A stretch of 33,616 nucleotides of DNA from Thermoplasmata archaeon (GTDB lineage Archaea > Thermoplasmatota > Thermoplasmata > Lutacidiplasmatales > UBA184), in NCBI GenBank assembly GCA_030039865.1, contig JASHUS010000131.1, positions 1-33,616 on the forward strand. Direction: 5' to 3'. The translations under genes and the position numbers were made by a program. Below the pieces are notes generated by a model. The model was not told the origin of the DNA. It did no database searches and saw nothing but the letters and a program-made list of their open reading frames with translations. How positions within the stretch are numbered: position 1 is the stretch's first letter; each line of letters starts with the position of its first letter. This document shows, in pieces, positions 8,158 to 15,798 of the stretch.

Positions 8158-9477
8158 TCAGCTGAAGGCGTTCGACGGCACGTCTCCGGTGAGGCTATGC
8201 TCCCCGACGGCCACGAGTTCGTCACCGAGCAGACCGCTGGGAGAGTAGAGCACGACCGTGTCTCCCCCTTCGAGTCCACCGCTGAACGTCGAGTTGTCGA
8301 TCCAGCTTTCGCTCGAGGTCGAGTAGGTCGCCACCGTGTCCGGGCTCGTCGGAGCGACGAGGGAGACCAGGATTCCGGAGGGCCATGCCACGGTCGCGCC
8401 CGCGGAGTTGCGAAGAGCGAGGGAGATATCCGACGTGGTGACGGAGCTCGAAGCGCCCGCAACCTCGACCGTGTAGCAGTATTCTCCTTGGGTCTCCGGA
8501 CACTGCGCGAACGCCTGCCCGGTCGCATTGGTCGGTACGCCCCAGGCGAATTCGGTCCCGAGCGGCGCGGTGCTCGACGGCGCGGAGTAGGGGCAATCGA
8601 ACATGGAGGTGTTGTACACGCCGCCCTCGAGCGCCCCCGATGTCGCGTTCACGAAGCCCTCGACGGTCGTACCGATGGAGGGACCGGTGCCCGGGGTCGC
8701 ACTGCAGGTCGAGTAGTCCAGCACCCAAAGCGGAGTGTAGACGAGACCTCCTCCCGACGAACTCGGGCTAGCGACCAACACGTAGGTCGCGTTCGCGGAT
8801 TGGTGAGTCGCGACGAACGCCGCCACCGCCGGTGAACTGAGGAACGTCGTCGACACCGTGCTGGAGTCTTGGATACCGGCCGCCGGAAGAGGCGGCAGGA
8901 GCCCGAGCGGGCACGCGGTAGAGTTTGCACCGGAACCGATCTCCGTGACTCCGCCGTTCGCGTACTCGAGCAGAAGCACCGAGGTTCGCGCGGTGTTCAC
9001 GTAGGCGAAGCCCCACGCCGATACCGATCCGTCCGAGTAGTTGCCGGAGTGGGCGGGGATCGAGATCCCGCCGCTCCCGCCGGTGAGGTCGCATCCGCTG
9101 TATGAGCTCGCGTTGGAGTACGGGAGCTCGATGTTCCATCCCAATGCCTCCACGAGATTCCAAGGTCCGCCCGGTAGACCGGCTGCGTAGTTGTCTGCCG
9201 GGCTCGCGGCGGAGAGGTAGGTGGCGCTCGCACCGCTCGACGAGCTCGAGCGACCGATCGAAATGACACCGCTCGCGAAGAGTGCGACGACGAGCACCAC
9301 GACCACGACCACCGCTGCGACCACGATGAGCATCGGTCGAACGTTCCGCGGTCGCGAGGACCCCGAAGGCGGACGAGCCGCGGGCGCGGCAGCCGGCGGC
9401 GGGCTCGCGGGCGGCACGCTCTCGGCGGGGAGGTTCGTGGGGGGGTTCGACGTTCCGGCGTTACCGCTCGCGATCAT
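8158..9477 (-). CDS. N-terminally anchored surface protein of unknown function
   Basis: A 439-residue protein not recognised as a known family. It has a Pro/Ala-rich cytoplasmic head of about 47 residues, one strong membrane helix (about 49-71, MLIVVAAVVVVVVLVVALFA), a Ser-rich linker (GRSSSSSGAS) and a large extracellular part rich in Ser, Thr, Gly, Asn and Tyr with several N-x-S/T sequons. A few Cys residues (SGCDLTGG, STCSATPG, DCPYS, QCPETQGEYCY) may form disulfides outside the cell. The same head-helix-linker layout is used by the binding protein at 3756-5231 and the thermopsin at 32440. An in-frame TGA five codons before the ATG fixes the start. It ends 89 bp from the convergent CADD-like gene. 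Adhesion, glycan binding or cell-surface structure are possible; nothing here decides. Confidence 0.8.
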   Translation of the reverse strand: MIASGNAGTSNPPTNLPAESVPPASPPPAAAPAARPPSGSSRPRNVRPMLIVVAAVVVVVVLVVALFASGVISIGRSSSSSGASATYLSAASPADNYAAGLPGGPWNLVEALGWNIELPYSNASSYSGCDLTGGSGGISIPAHSGNYSDGSVSAWGFAYVNTARTSVLLLEYANGGVTEIGSGANSTACPLGLLPPLPAAGIQDSSTVSTTFLSSPAVAAFVATHQSANATYVLVASPSSSGGGLVYTPLWVLDYSTCSATPGTGPSIGTTVEGFVNATSGALEGGVYNTSMFDCPYSAPSSTAPLGTEFAWGVPTNATGQAFAQCPETQGEYCYTVEVAGASSSVTTSDISLALRNSAGATVAWPSGILVSLVAPTSPDTVATYSTSSESWIDNSTFSGGLEGGDTVVLYSPSGLLGDELVAVGEHSLTGDVPSNAFS

Positions 9478-9605
9478 TTCGATCTCACGTCACCGGGGGA
9501 CTCAACCGCGCGTGCCGAACCCGGGTCGGGTCGGCCGGAGCGGGGGACTTCTCTCCAGCGAATCACGCCGCGCGACACCCAGAGACCGACGTAGTCCGTC
9601 CCGGC

Positions 9606-9615
9606 GCATATACTC
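9606..9615 (-). promoter_or_regulatory. Possible TATA box for the surface protein
   Basis: On the minus strand GAGTATATGC stands out in GC-rich surroundings in the gap between the GH57 stop and the surface-protein start. If used, transcription would start near 9583 and leave a leader of about 105 nt before the ATG at 9477, unlike most genes here. A GGTGA element in that leader, about 16 nt before the ATG, could be a weak ribosome site. Confidence 0.4.
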
Positions 9616-9663
9616 GCGCAATCCGCGGGCGTCCGCGGGACGCGAACCGGCGCGGGACGCGGG

Positions 9664-10857
9664 TCACTTCAGCATCGGCACGCCCAGTCGCTCGAGCGCG
9701 CGTCGCCGAAGATCCGTGAGCGCGTTCATGTAATTCGCGTAGGCGTCGTACGGGCTGTCGTAGCTCGAAAAGTACTGATGGACGCCCTGGTCCGCGCCGT
9801 GCCCGCTGACGTACATGTAGTAGAAGTGGTCGGACGTGAGCAGCTTCCGCCAGTCGTCGAGGATGGCCGGGTCCTTCGACTGGCGTGCGACGAGACCGAC
9901 CTTCTTGACGGCCTCGAACGCCGATCGCTGGAGGTCATTGCCGAGCCAGGCCCCGAGGTCCCGATTCTGGTCAGCCCAGCTCATCGTGTAGGGAACGCTG
10001 ATGGGCGCGCGGGGCGGAAGCTCGGCGGCTTCCTCGACGGTCGCCCAGCCGAGGTTCGGGTGGCGCGCGACTTCCCCCGGGAGCGCGGAGAGGAACTCGA
10101 GGATCCCGGTCTTCGCCGAGTGGTGTTCTCCGAACGTCTCGAAGTCCATGAAGAGGCCGAGGATCTCCCCGGGCGTGGCCGCCAGCCAACGCGCGTACTT
10201 GTCGGCCGTCAGCGGATACTCATTCCAGCCGGTCGACGAGAACCGGAAGCCGACGTCGTCGCTGAGGTGATAGTGACGGAGGAGCAGCGTCACGGTCGGA
10301 GCGTTGGCCGCGCAGTACGGATACGTCGGGGGCTCGCCGCGGAGAGCGCCCTCCCAACCTTCCGCGAGCATCCCGCGGAACCGCTCGCCTTCCGCGAACC
10401 GGGCGAGGTCGTCCGAGTACGCGAGCTCGGTCATTCGGAGCATCTTCGCGTGCGCTCCGAACTCGGTACGCAGGAGGGCCCGGTGTTGCGCGACCTCTTC
10501 CGCGAGCTCGGGCGGTGGCACGAGGAACGCGAGCGAGTGGTAGTACGTCTCGGCCAGGAAGGCCACGTGGCCGGTCCGCTGCAGGGCGCGCAGACGGTCC
10601 AGTACATCGGGGGCCGCGAGACGGGCCTGCTCGACGAACGTTCCCGTCACGGATAGACTGAGGCGAAACTCCGGTCGCGACTCGAGGAGCCGAAGCAGGC
10701 GGTCGAGCGCGGGACGATAGCAGCGGTCCGCGATCCCGCGGAAGATCGCGAGGTTGCGTTCGAGGTCGAAGTACGAACGTCCCGATCCGAGGTCGAGGTA
10801 CCGGAACCGGGCGAGCCGCCACGGTTGGTGCAGGTGAAGATAGAAGACGATCTTCAT
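9664..10857 (-). CDS. GH57 alpha-amylase-type glycoside hydrolase
   Basis: A 397-residue intracellular enzyme of family GH57, which acts on alpha-1,4 (or 1,6) glucans. Visible motifs in order are HQP (residues 10-12), LAETYYHSLAF (101-111), the nucleophile region RMTELAYSDD with E144, LFMDFETFGEHH (235-246) with D238 as the likely acid, and SWADQNRDLGAWLGNDLQ further on. The stretch LLLRHYHLSDDVGFRFSSTGW is typical of the amylase branch. The ATG at 10857 was chosen because MKIVFYLHLHQPW is the standard family beginning and a TATA-like element lies 31 bp upstream; the same frame stays open to 11805 but overlaps the upstream gene. It sits 65 bp after the GT4 gene, a common pairing in archaeal glycogen or maltodextrin metabolism. 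No signal peptide is seen. Confidence 0.92.
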   Translation of the reverse strand: MKIVFYLHLHQPWRLARFRYLDLGSGRSYFDLERNLAIFRGIADRCYRPALDRLLRLLESRPEFRLSLSVTGTFVEQARLAAPDVLDRLRALQRTGHVAFLAETYYHSLAFLVPPPELAEEVAQHRALLRTEFGAHAKMLRMTELAYSDDLARFAEGERFRGMLAEGWEGALRGEPPTYPYCAANAPTVTLLLRHYHLSDDVGFRFSSTGWNEYPLTADKYARWLAATPGEILGLFMDFETFGEHHSAKTGILEFLSALPGEVARHPNLGWATVEEAAELPPRAPISVPYTMSWADQNRDLGAWLGNDLQRSAFEAVKKVGLVARQSKDPAILDDWRKLLTSDHFYYMYVSGHGADQGVHQYFSSYDSPYDAYANYMNALTDLRRRALERLGVPMLK

Positions 10858-10885
10858 CGCGGAATCCGCGGACGGACCCGGGCTC

Positions 10886-10891
10886 CTTAAC
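10886..10891 (-). promoter_or_regulatory. TATA-like box for the GH57 gene
   Basis: The minus-strand element GTTAAG is centred about 31 bp before the ATG at 10857, in the gap after the GT4 gene. This would give a leaderless or nearly leaderless GH57 transcript in addition to any read-through from upstream. Confidence 0.5.
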
Positions 10892-10922
10892 GAGAGCGGG
10901 CGCGGCGCCGGTCGCGCTCGGA

Positions 10923-12293
10923 TCAGATCGAAAGACCGACCGCGCGCATCGCCTCGAGGTAGACGCCCACCGTCTCCCGCGCGCGCTCGGGCCATCCTTC
11001 GCGCAGCGCTTCCCAGCGGCCCTGGGCGCCCATCGTCGCGCGCAGGGTCGGGTACTCGAGCAGCTCCGCCATCCGGCTCGCGAACTCGTCGACGTCCCAG
11101 AAGTCGACGCGGAACGACGACGAGCTCACCTCGGCCACGCCGCTCGTCTTCGAGATGATCGTGGGGGTGCCGGCGGCCATCGCCTCGAGCGCGGCGATCC
11201 CGAACGGTTCCACGACGCTCGGAAGTACGAAGACCGAGGCGCCCGAAAGGAGGAGCTCCCGCTCCTCGTCGGAGACCTTCCCGAGGAACATCACGCGCTC
11301 GCCGATCCCGAGGCGCGTCGCGAGGTAGATGAGCCGGCCGTACTCCGGCCCCTCGCCGGCGACGACGAAGAGCACGTCGGGGAACGTCTCGGCGATCCGG
11401 GCGCCGGCTCGCAGGAACGTGTCGACGCCCTTCATCGCCGCGAGCCGCCCGACGTAGAGGATGAAGCGCTTCGTCGGGTCGATGCGCTCGAGCCGCTCGG
11501 TCGGGCGCACGGCGTTGTAGATGACGCGCACGCGCGCGGGATCCGCGTGGTACCGATCGATCAGCTGCTGGCGCAAATGGCGGCTGACCGCGATGATCCG
11601 GGTCGCCGCCGAGATGCCGATCTGCTCGCGCTCGAGGATGTGATCCCACGGATGACCGAGCGAGCGATCGTACTCGGTCGAGTGGACCGTCATGACGAGC
11701 GGGCAGTGCAGCCGCCGGGCGAGCTCGCGCGCGCCGACCGTCCCGAACCAGTCGTGTACGTGCACGACGTCGACGGACCCGAGATCGTCCCGCTCGGCCA
11801 CCCACGCGTTGTACCCGTCGGTGGCATCGATGAACGGGCTGTCCGGCGTTCCACCCGTCCAGTAGGCGGGGGGGTACTCGACCCGCGTGGAGCCGCTCGG
11901 TTGCCCCGGATAGCGGAACTCGACCCCCGGTACGGGCGTGAACGGCCCGGTGAAGGGAGTGAGGAACGTGACGCGATGACCGAGCCGCGTCAGCTCGCGG
12001 GTCATCTCATACGAGTGAACGCCGAGCCCACCGGAATGGTGCGGTGGAAACTCCCAGCCCACCATGACGACGTGCAGCGGCCGAGGCGCGGCCTCGGGTC
12101 CCGTCGGGATGGCGGCCGGTCCGCCGGGCGTCCGGACGCCGGCTTCCGGGAGCTCGTCGAGCTGCGAGGTCCGATCGACCCGAGGCACGGAACTCCGCCG
12201 GACCCGGGGCTTGCCCCGCCCTCGACCGGTCGTGCGGCTCCGGCCGGACTTCGTGCGAGGACGGCGGGCCGGCTTGCGCTCCTTCTCGCTCAT
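10923..12293 (-). CDS. GT4 glycosyltransferase, glycogen/starch-synthase-like
   Basis: A 456-residue GT-B enzyme. After a very basic, low-complexity N-terminal extension of about 75 residues comes the N-terminal Rossmann domain with VVMVGWEFPPHHSGGLGVHS, where the GGLG loop is typical of glycogen synthase-like GT4 proteins. HSTEYDRSLG follows, then the C-terminal domain from FILYVGRLAAMKGVDTFLRA with the donor-binding motif SVVEPFGIAALEAMAAGTP (the E-x7-E of retaining GT4 enzymes). Position next to GH57 and near GH15 favours alpha-glucan (glycogen) synthesis from a nucleotide sugar, but GT4 members also make trehalose and surface glycans. No start other than the ATG at 12293 is clearly better; the basic tail could bind nucleic acid or a polyanion, or could be partly upstream sequence if translation begins later. 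Confidence 0.87.
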   Translation of the reverse strand: MSEKERKPARRPRTKSGRSRTTGRGRGKPRVRRSSVPRVDRTSQLDELPEAGVRTPGGPAAIPTGPEAAPRPLHVVMVGWEFPPHHSGGLGVHSYEMTRELTRLGHRVTFLTPFTGPFTPVPGVEFRYPGQPSGSTRVEYPPAYWTGGTPDSPFIDATDGYNAWVAERDDLGSVDVVHVHDWFGTVGARELARRLHCPLVMTVHSTEYDRSLGHPWDHILEREQIGISAATRIIAVSRHLRQQLIDRYHADPARVRVIYNAVRPTERLERIDPTKRFILYVGRLAAMKGVDTFLRAGARIAETFPDVLFVVAGEGPEYGRLIYLATRLGIGERVMFLGKVSDEERELLLSGASVFVLPSVVEPFGIAALEAMAAGTPTIISKTSGVAEVSSSSFRVDFWDVDEFASRMAELLEYPTLRATMGAQGRWEALREGWPERARETVGVYLEAMRAVGLSI

Positions 12294-12387
12294 CGCGCAC
12301 GATCCCGACGTCGCTCGGCCTCCCGGGGAACCCGGCGGGGTTGATGAAGGGTGCCGCTCCCCGAATCCTGCCCGATAGCGGCCCGGC

Positions 12388-13212
12388 CTAGAATCCGGTG
12401 AGCAGTTCTTCGATCGCGGCGCGCGGGTCCGCCGCCCGGGTCACGGCGCTCGCGACGAGGACGCCCGAACTTCCGAGCTCGAGCGCTTTGGAGACGTCCC
12501 GACGGTCGTGGACACCCGCGCCGCAGAGGACTCGGGTGCCCGGCGCGACCGATCGGACGGCTTCGACCGAGCCCGAGACCACCTCGGGTCGGGCGGTCGA
12601 GACGGCTCGGTCGCCCCCGATCAGTTCCGGTGGTTCGACGGCGAGGAAGGGAGGGGAAAGCCGCGCGAGCCGTCGGGCGGCCGCGACGTCGCGCGCGCAC
12701 ACGACCGCGACCAATCCGAGGGCGCGCAGGCCCTCGACCGCGCGTGCCGAGGTGGCGAAGGGCAGAGGATGTTCCGAGTGATTGACGATGCTCCCCCAGC
12801 CCCCGGCCGCGCGAACGGCTTCCGGCGGGACGAATCCGGTACGCGCTCCGGCGTCCACGGGGTCGACGTGCTGAGCGATCACCGGGATCGACACCGAGGC
12901 CGCGACGCGGCCGAGGTCGGGAGTCGCCGGGGCGATCGCGACCGATACCGCGTGCGCGCTCCCGAGCTCCTCGAGCAGCCGCGCCGTCCGGTCGGCGGCG
13001 GGGCCGAGGTGGCCCGGATACGTCTTCAGATTGACGAGCAGGAGGGGGCTGCCGAGCTCGCCGACCTCAGTGGGCCGGACTCGGTCGTGCCCGTTTCGGC
13101 CGGGAACAGATGGCGTACTCGTCGCCGTCGAAGAAGACCTCCCGGTCGGGGTGCTTTCGCTGGAGCTCGGAGATGCGGGTGAGGACGTCCTCGAGCGTCG
13201 TCGACTCGTCAT
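12388..13212 (-). CDS. tpiA: Triosephosphate isomerase (archaeal short form); start unclear
   Basis: Interconverts glyceraldehyde 3-phosphate and dihydroxyacetone phosphate in glycolysis and gluconeogenesis. The recognisable TIM barrel begins at about 13044 with LLLVNLKTYPG (substrate-binding Asn and Lys), continues with IVNHSEHP (catalytic His electrophile) and LAVEPPELIGG (catalytic Glu), and ends near GVLVASAVTRAADP. The barrel is about 218 residues, normal for the short archaeal form (around 225). The only ATG/GTG/TTG in this frame before the barrel is at 13212, which adds about 56 low-complexity residues that overlap the small gene 13067-13276 in another frame. That extension looks like a shadow, so the true start is probably near 13065, where the codon is GTC. 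A rare start codon, coupling to the upstream gene, or a base error could explain it. Function is certain enough; the N-terminus is not. Confidence 0.88.
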   Translation of the reverse strand: MTSRRRSRTSSPASPSSSESTPTGRSSSTATSTPSVPGRNGHDRVRPTEVGELGSPLLLVNLKTYPGHLGPAADRTARLLEELGSAHAVSVAIAPATPDLGRVAASVSIPVIAQHVDPVDAGARTGFVPPEAVRAAGGWGSIVNHSEHPLPFATSARAVEGLRALGLVAVVCARDVAAARRLARLSPPFLAVEPPELIGGDRAVSTARPEVVSGSVEAVRSVAPGTRVLCGAGVHDRRDVSKALELGSSGVLVASAVTRAADPRAAIEELLTGF

Positions 13213-13276
13213 TCGGATCGATCCTCAGGTGCACCGTTTTCTCGGGTCGTTCGGGGGTATGACCCGTCCCGGGCAT
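13067..13276 (-). CDS. Small protein of unknown function upstream of tpiA
   Basis: A 69-residue protein, not recognised. The predicted order is a beta strand (KTVHLRID), an amphipathic helix (LEDVLTRISELQRKHPD), a second strand or hairpin (REVFFDGDEYAICSR) and a basic tail, that is a compact beta-alpha-beta fold. Acidic FFDGDEYAI could bind metal or a basic partner. The ATG at 13276 was preferred over one at 13300 because a TATA box centred at about 13311 would place the transcript start near 13285, inside the longer form. Its reading frame, not the overlapping tpiA frame, has protein-like composition here, so it is likely real. It is the first gene of the minus-strand tpiA-GT4-GH57 run, divergent from acetyl-CoA synthetase. 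Confidence 0.68.
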   Translation of the reverse strand: MPGTGHTPERPEKTVHLRIDPNDESTTLEDVLTRISELQRKHPDREVFFDGDEYAICSRPKRARPSPAH

Positions 13277-13308
13277 AAGGCACTGGGAGGAACGAAACAT
13301 GGCGGGGG

Positions 13309-13314
13309 TTTAAG
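13309..13314 (-). promoter_or_regulatory. TATA box for the small gene and tpiA
   Basis: Minus-strand CTTAAAC-type element (core CTTAAA) centred about 35 bp before the ATG at 13276. It predicts a leader of about 8 nt and excludes the upstream ATG at 13300, which lies only about 11 bp away. Confidence 0.5.
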
Positions 13315-13428
13315 AGGCGTTCGTATCCGGCGGCGGCGCGAACCCGCTCTCGTCGGCCGACGTAAATCATCCGGGCGCGGCGCGGGCGGCCCACCCCGAT
13401 ACACCGTAGCGTGCGAAGGGGTAACAGG

Positions 13429-13434
13429 TATAAC
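13429..13434 (+). promoter_or_regulatory. TATA box for acetyl-CoA synthetase
   Basis: TATAAC within GGTATAACTCC, centred about 43 bp before the ATG at 13474; the predicted transcript would have a leader of about 15-20 nt. It lies beyond a possible upstream GTG at 13411, which therefore cannot be the start. Confidence 0.55.
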
Positions 13435-13473
13435 TCCGGGCCGCGTCGCGCCGACGACAGGGGTTTCTCCATC

Positions 13474-15591
13474 ATGGCGGAAGCTCACACGGACGCGCCG
13501 AGCAAGGACGACGAGATGCGCCTGACCGAGGCCGAGATCGCGGTCCATTGGAAGGAAGAGGAATACTTCCATCCGATCCCGAAGTTCATCGGCCAGGCGA
13601 ACCTGACCGACCCGTCGATCGTCGAGCGGTTCTCGGAGAAGAACTTCCCGGAGTGCTTCCGGGAGTACGCCGACCTCCTCTCGTGGGACAAGTACTGGAC
13701 GACGACGCTCGATAGCAGCAACGCACCGTTCTGGAAGTGGTTCGTCGGCGGGAAGCTGAACGTCTCGTACAACTGCGTCGATCGGCATCTCGAGAAGTAC
13801 GGGAACAAGGCGGCGATCCTCTGGGTCTCCGAGGACGAGAGCGAGCCGGTCGTCGCGATCACGTTCCAGGAGCTCTACGCCCGCGTCAACGAGATGGCGG
13901 CGGTCCTTCGCGACTTCTGCGGTCTCAAGACCGGCGACCGGGTCACGATCCACATGCCGATGGTGCCCGAGCTTCCGGTCACCATGCTCGCCTGCGCCCG
14001 CCTCGGCGTGATCCACTCCGTGGTGTTCGGGGGGTTCAGCGGCGAGGCGTGCGGCGCCCGGATCGTCGATTCGGGAAGCCGCGTGCTGATTTCCATGGAT
14101 GGGTACTACCGCTCCGGCAAGGTCATCGACCACAAAGTGGCGGCCGACATCGCCGTCAAGAAGGCCGAGGCGGAGGGGACCAAGGTCGAGAAGGTCCTGA
14201 TCTGGCGGCGCTTCCGGGAGAAGAGCGCGAGCTCGACGCCCCTGGTCGAGGGGCGCGACTTCATCGTCGACGAACTCCTGAAGAAGCACGCGGGGGCCCG
14301 AGTCGCGCCGGTCTCGATGCCCGCCGAGGCGCCGCTCTTCCTGATGTACACGAGCGGCTCGACGGGCAAGCCGAAGGGCGTCCAGCACTCGACGGGCGGC
14401 TATCTCTCGTACGTGACCGCCGCGTCGAAGTTCATCCAGGACATCCACCCCACGGACATCTACTGGTGCATGGCCGACATCGGCTGGATCACCGGCCACT
14501 CGTTCATCGTGTACGGTCCGCTCGCGCTCGCCGCGACGACCGTGATGTACGAGGGCGTTCCGACGCACCCCGACGCCGGTCGTCCCTGGCGCATCGCCGA
14601 GCGCCTGAACGTGAACATCTTCCACACGTCGCCGACGGCGATCCGGATGCTGCGGAAGCTCGGACCCGACGAGCCGAAGAAGTACAACCTCCGCTTCAAG
14701 TGCATGACCACGGTCGGCGAGCCGATCGAGCCCGAGGCGTGGCTCTGGTACTATCGGACGGTCGGGCGGAGCCAGGCGTCGATCACGGACACCTGGTGGC
14801 TCACCGAGACCGGCGGATTCCTCTGCTCGACGAAGCCGGCGATCGACCCCATGAAGCCGGGCAGCACCGGCCCGCCGATGCCGGGCATCTACCCGATCAT
14901 CTTCGACGAGAACGGGAAGGAGATCCCGCCGGGATCGAGCAAGGCCGGCAACATCTGCATCCGCAATCCCTGGCCCGGGATCATGCAGACGATCTGGGGC
15001 GACCCCGAGCGGTTCGTCCGGCAGTACTACGGGAAGTACAACAAGGACAAGAACTCGAAGGATTGGCGCGACTGGCCGTGGCTCGCCGGCGACGGCGCGC
15101 TGATCGGCAAGGACGGCTACATCCGCATCCTCGGCCGCATCGACGACGTGATCAACGTCGCGGGGCACCGCCTCGGGACCAAAGAGCTCGAGTCCGCGTG
15201 CCTCACCGTGCCCGAGGTCGCGGAGGCGGCGGTCGTCCCGATCGTCGACCCCGAGCGCGGTCGGGTTCCCGAGGTGTACATCGCCCTCAAGCCCGGCATC
15301 AAAGCCGACCAGGCGGTCGCCGACAAGGTGACGAAGGCGATCGAGACCGAGATCGGAAAGATCGCGCGACCGCGCACGGTCCGCATCGTCCCCGACATGC
15401 CGAAGACCCGGTCGGGGAAGATCATGCGCCGCGTGCTCGCGTCGATCTCGAACTCGATGGACTACGGCGACATCACGACGCTCGCGAACCCCGAGGTCGT
15501 CGAGCAGATCCGCGTTCAGGTGCAAGGCGCCGGGCCCGTCGAGAAGAAGGCCGGTCCCGAGGACATCCGTCGGTTCGGCGAGACGACCTAG
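13474..15591 (+). CDS. acs: Acetyl-CoA synthetase (AMP-forming)
   Basis: A 705-residue enzyme that activates acetate with ATP and CoA to acetyl-CoA. Motifs: HMPMVPELPVTMLACARLG, the P-loop YTSGSTGKPKG (292-302), WCMADIGWITGHSF, the adenine/AMP region DTWWLTETGGF (from 439), the hinge region GRIDDVINVAGHRLGT, and KTRSGKIMRR with the invariant Lys at 649, the residue that bacterial acetyltransferases modify. Length is slightly above the usual 640-660; extra residues lie at the N-terminus and in LKPG...DWRDWPW. The ATG at 13474 agrees with the TATA position. Propionate could also be used. The window also carries an acetate-type transporter (22630-23295), so acetate uptake and activation are both represented. 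Confidence 0.95.
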   Translation: MAEAHTDAPSKDDEMRLTEAEIAVHWKEEEYFHPIPKFIGQANLTDPSIVERFSEKNFPECFREYADLLSWDKYWTTTLDSSNAPFWKWFVGGKLNVSYNCVDRHLEKYGNKAAILWVSEDESEPVVAITFQELYARVNEMAAVLRDFCGLKTGDRVTIHMPMVPELPVTMLACARLGVIHSVVFGGFSGEACGARIVDSGSRVLISMDGYYRSGKVIDHKVAADIAVKKAEAEGTKVEKVLIWRRFREKSASSTPLVEGRDFIVDELLKKHAGARVAPVSMPAEAPLFLMYTSGSTGKPKGVQHSTGGYLSYVTAASKFIQDIHPTDIYWCMADIGWITGHSFIVYGPLALAATTVMYEGVPTHPDAGRPWRIAERLNVNIFHTSPTAIRMLRKLGPDEPKKYNLRFKCMTTVGEPIEPEAWLWYYRTVGRSQASITDTWWLTETGGFLCSTKPAIDPMKPGSTGPPMPGIYPIIFDENGKEIPPGSSKAGNICIRNPWPGIMQTIWGDPERFVRQYYGKYNKDKNSKDWRDWPWLAGDGALIGKDGYIRILGRIDDVINVAGHRLGTKELESACLTVPEVAEAAVVPIVDPERGRVPEVYIALKPGIKADQAVADKVTKAIETEIGKIARPRTVRIVPDMPKTRSGKIMRRVLASISNSMDYGDITTLANPEVVEQIRVQVQGAGPVEKKAGPEDIRRFGETT

Positions 15592-15624
15592 CGCGAGCGG
15601 ATCGGATCCCGTCGGACCGAGATC

Positions 15625-15768
15625 TCACGCCGGGCCGAGGCGAGGATCGTTGAGGTCGAAGCGCTCGCCGCAGCGCGTGCACGCGACGTAGCAGTGGACT
15701 TCGCCGCTGATCGGCTCGGTGAGTCGCCCCCCGCAGAGCGGGCAGGTGGACCGTTCCGGGGCGGCCAT
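15625..15768 (-). CDS. Tiny single zinc-ribbon protein
   Basis: A 47-residue ORF with the pattern CPLC (residues 9-12) and CTRC (30-33), plus HCY just before the second pair (H25, C26). Four Cys in CxxC pairs separated by about 17 residues is a classic rubredoxin-like zinc ribbon, and the residue order (CPLCGGRL ... VACTRCGERFDLN) is what such archaeal mini-proteins look like. It lies between the end of acetyl-CoA synthetase (33 bp, convergent) and the start of that minus-strand run's upstream DUF998 gene stop (30 bp), so it may be co-transcribed with the latter. Function is unknown; RNA- or protein-binding is typical for the fold. It is too short for many gene finders. Confidence 0.72.
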   Translation of the reverse strand: MAAPERSTCPLCGGRLTEPISGEVHCYVACTRCGERFDLNDPRLGPA

Positions 15769-15798
15769 CGGTCCCGGGACCGCTCGAGGCCGCAGCCG

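Noticed and set aside
13411..13473. Upstream GTG start for acetyl-CoA synthetase
   Set aside because: It lies before the TATA box at 13429 and adds residues that do not resemble the family N-terminus.
13225..15525. Minus-strand open frame of over 760 codons opposite acetyl-CoA synthetase
   Set aside because: Composition is dominated by Arg, Asp, Val and Leu with no domain; the opposite strand encodes an intact enzyme. Antisense shadow.
13737..15653. Second long plus-strand frame inside acetyl-CoA synthetase
   Set aside because: Arg/Gly/His-rich translation in another frame of a conserved gene.
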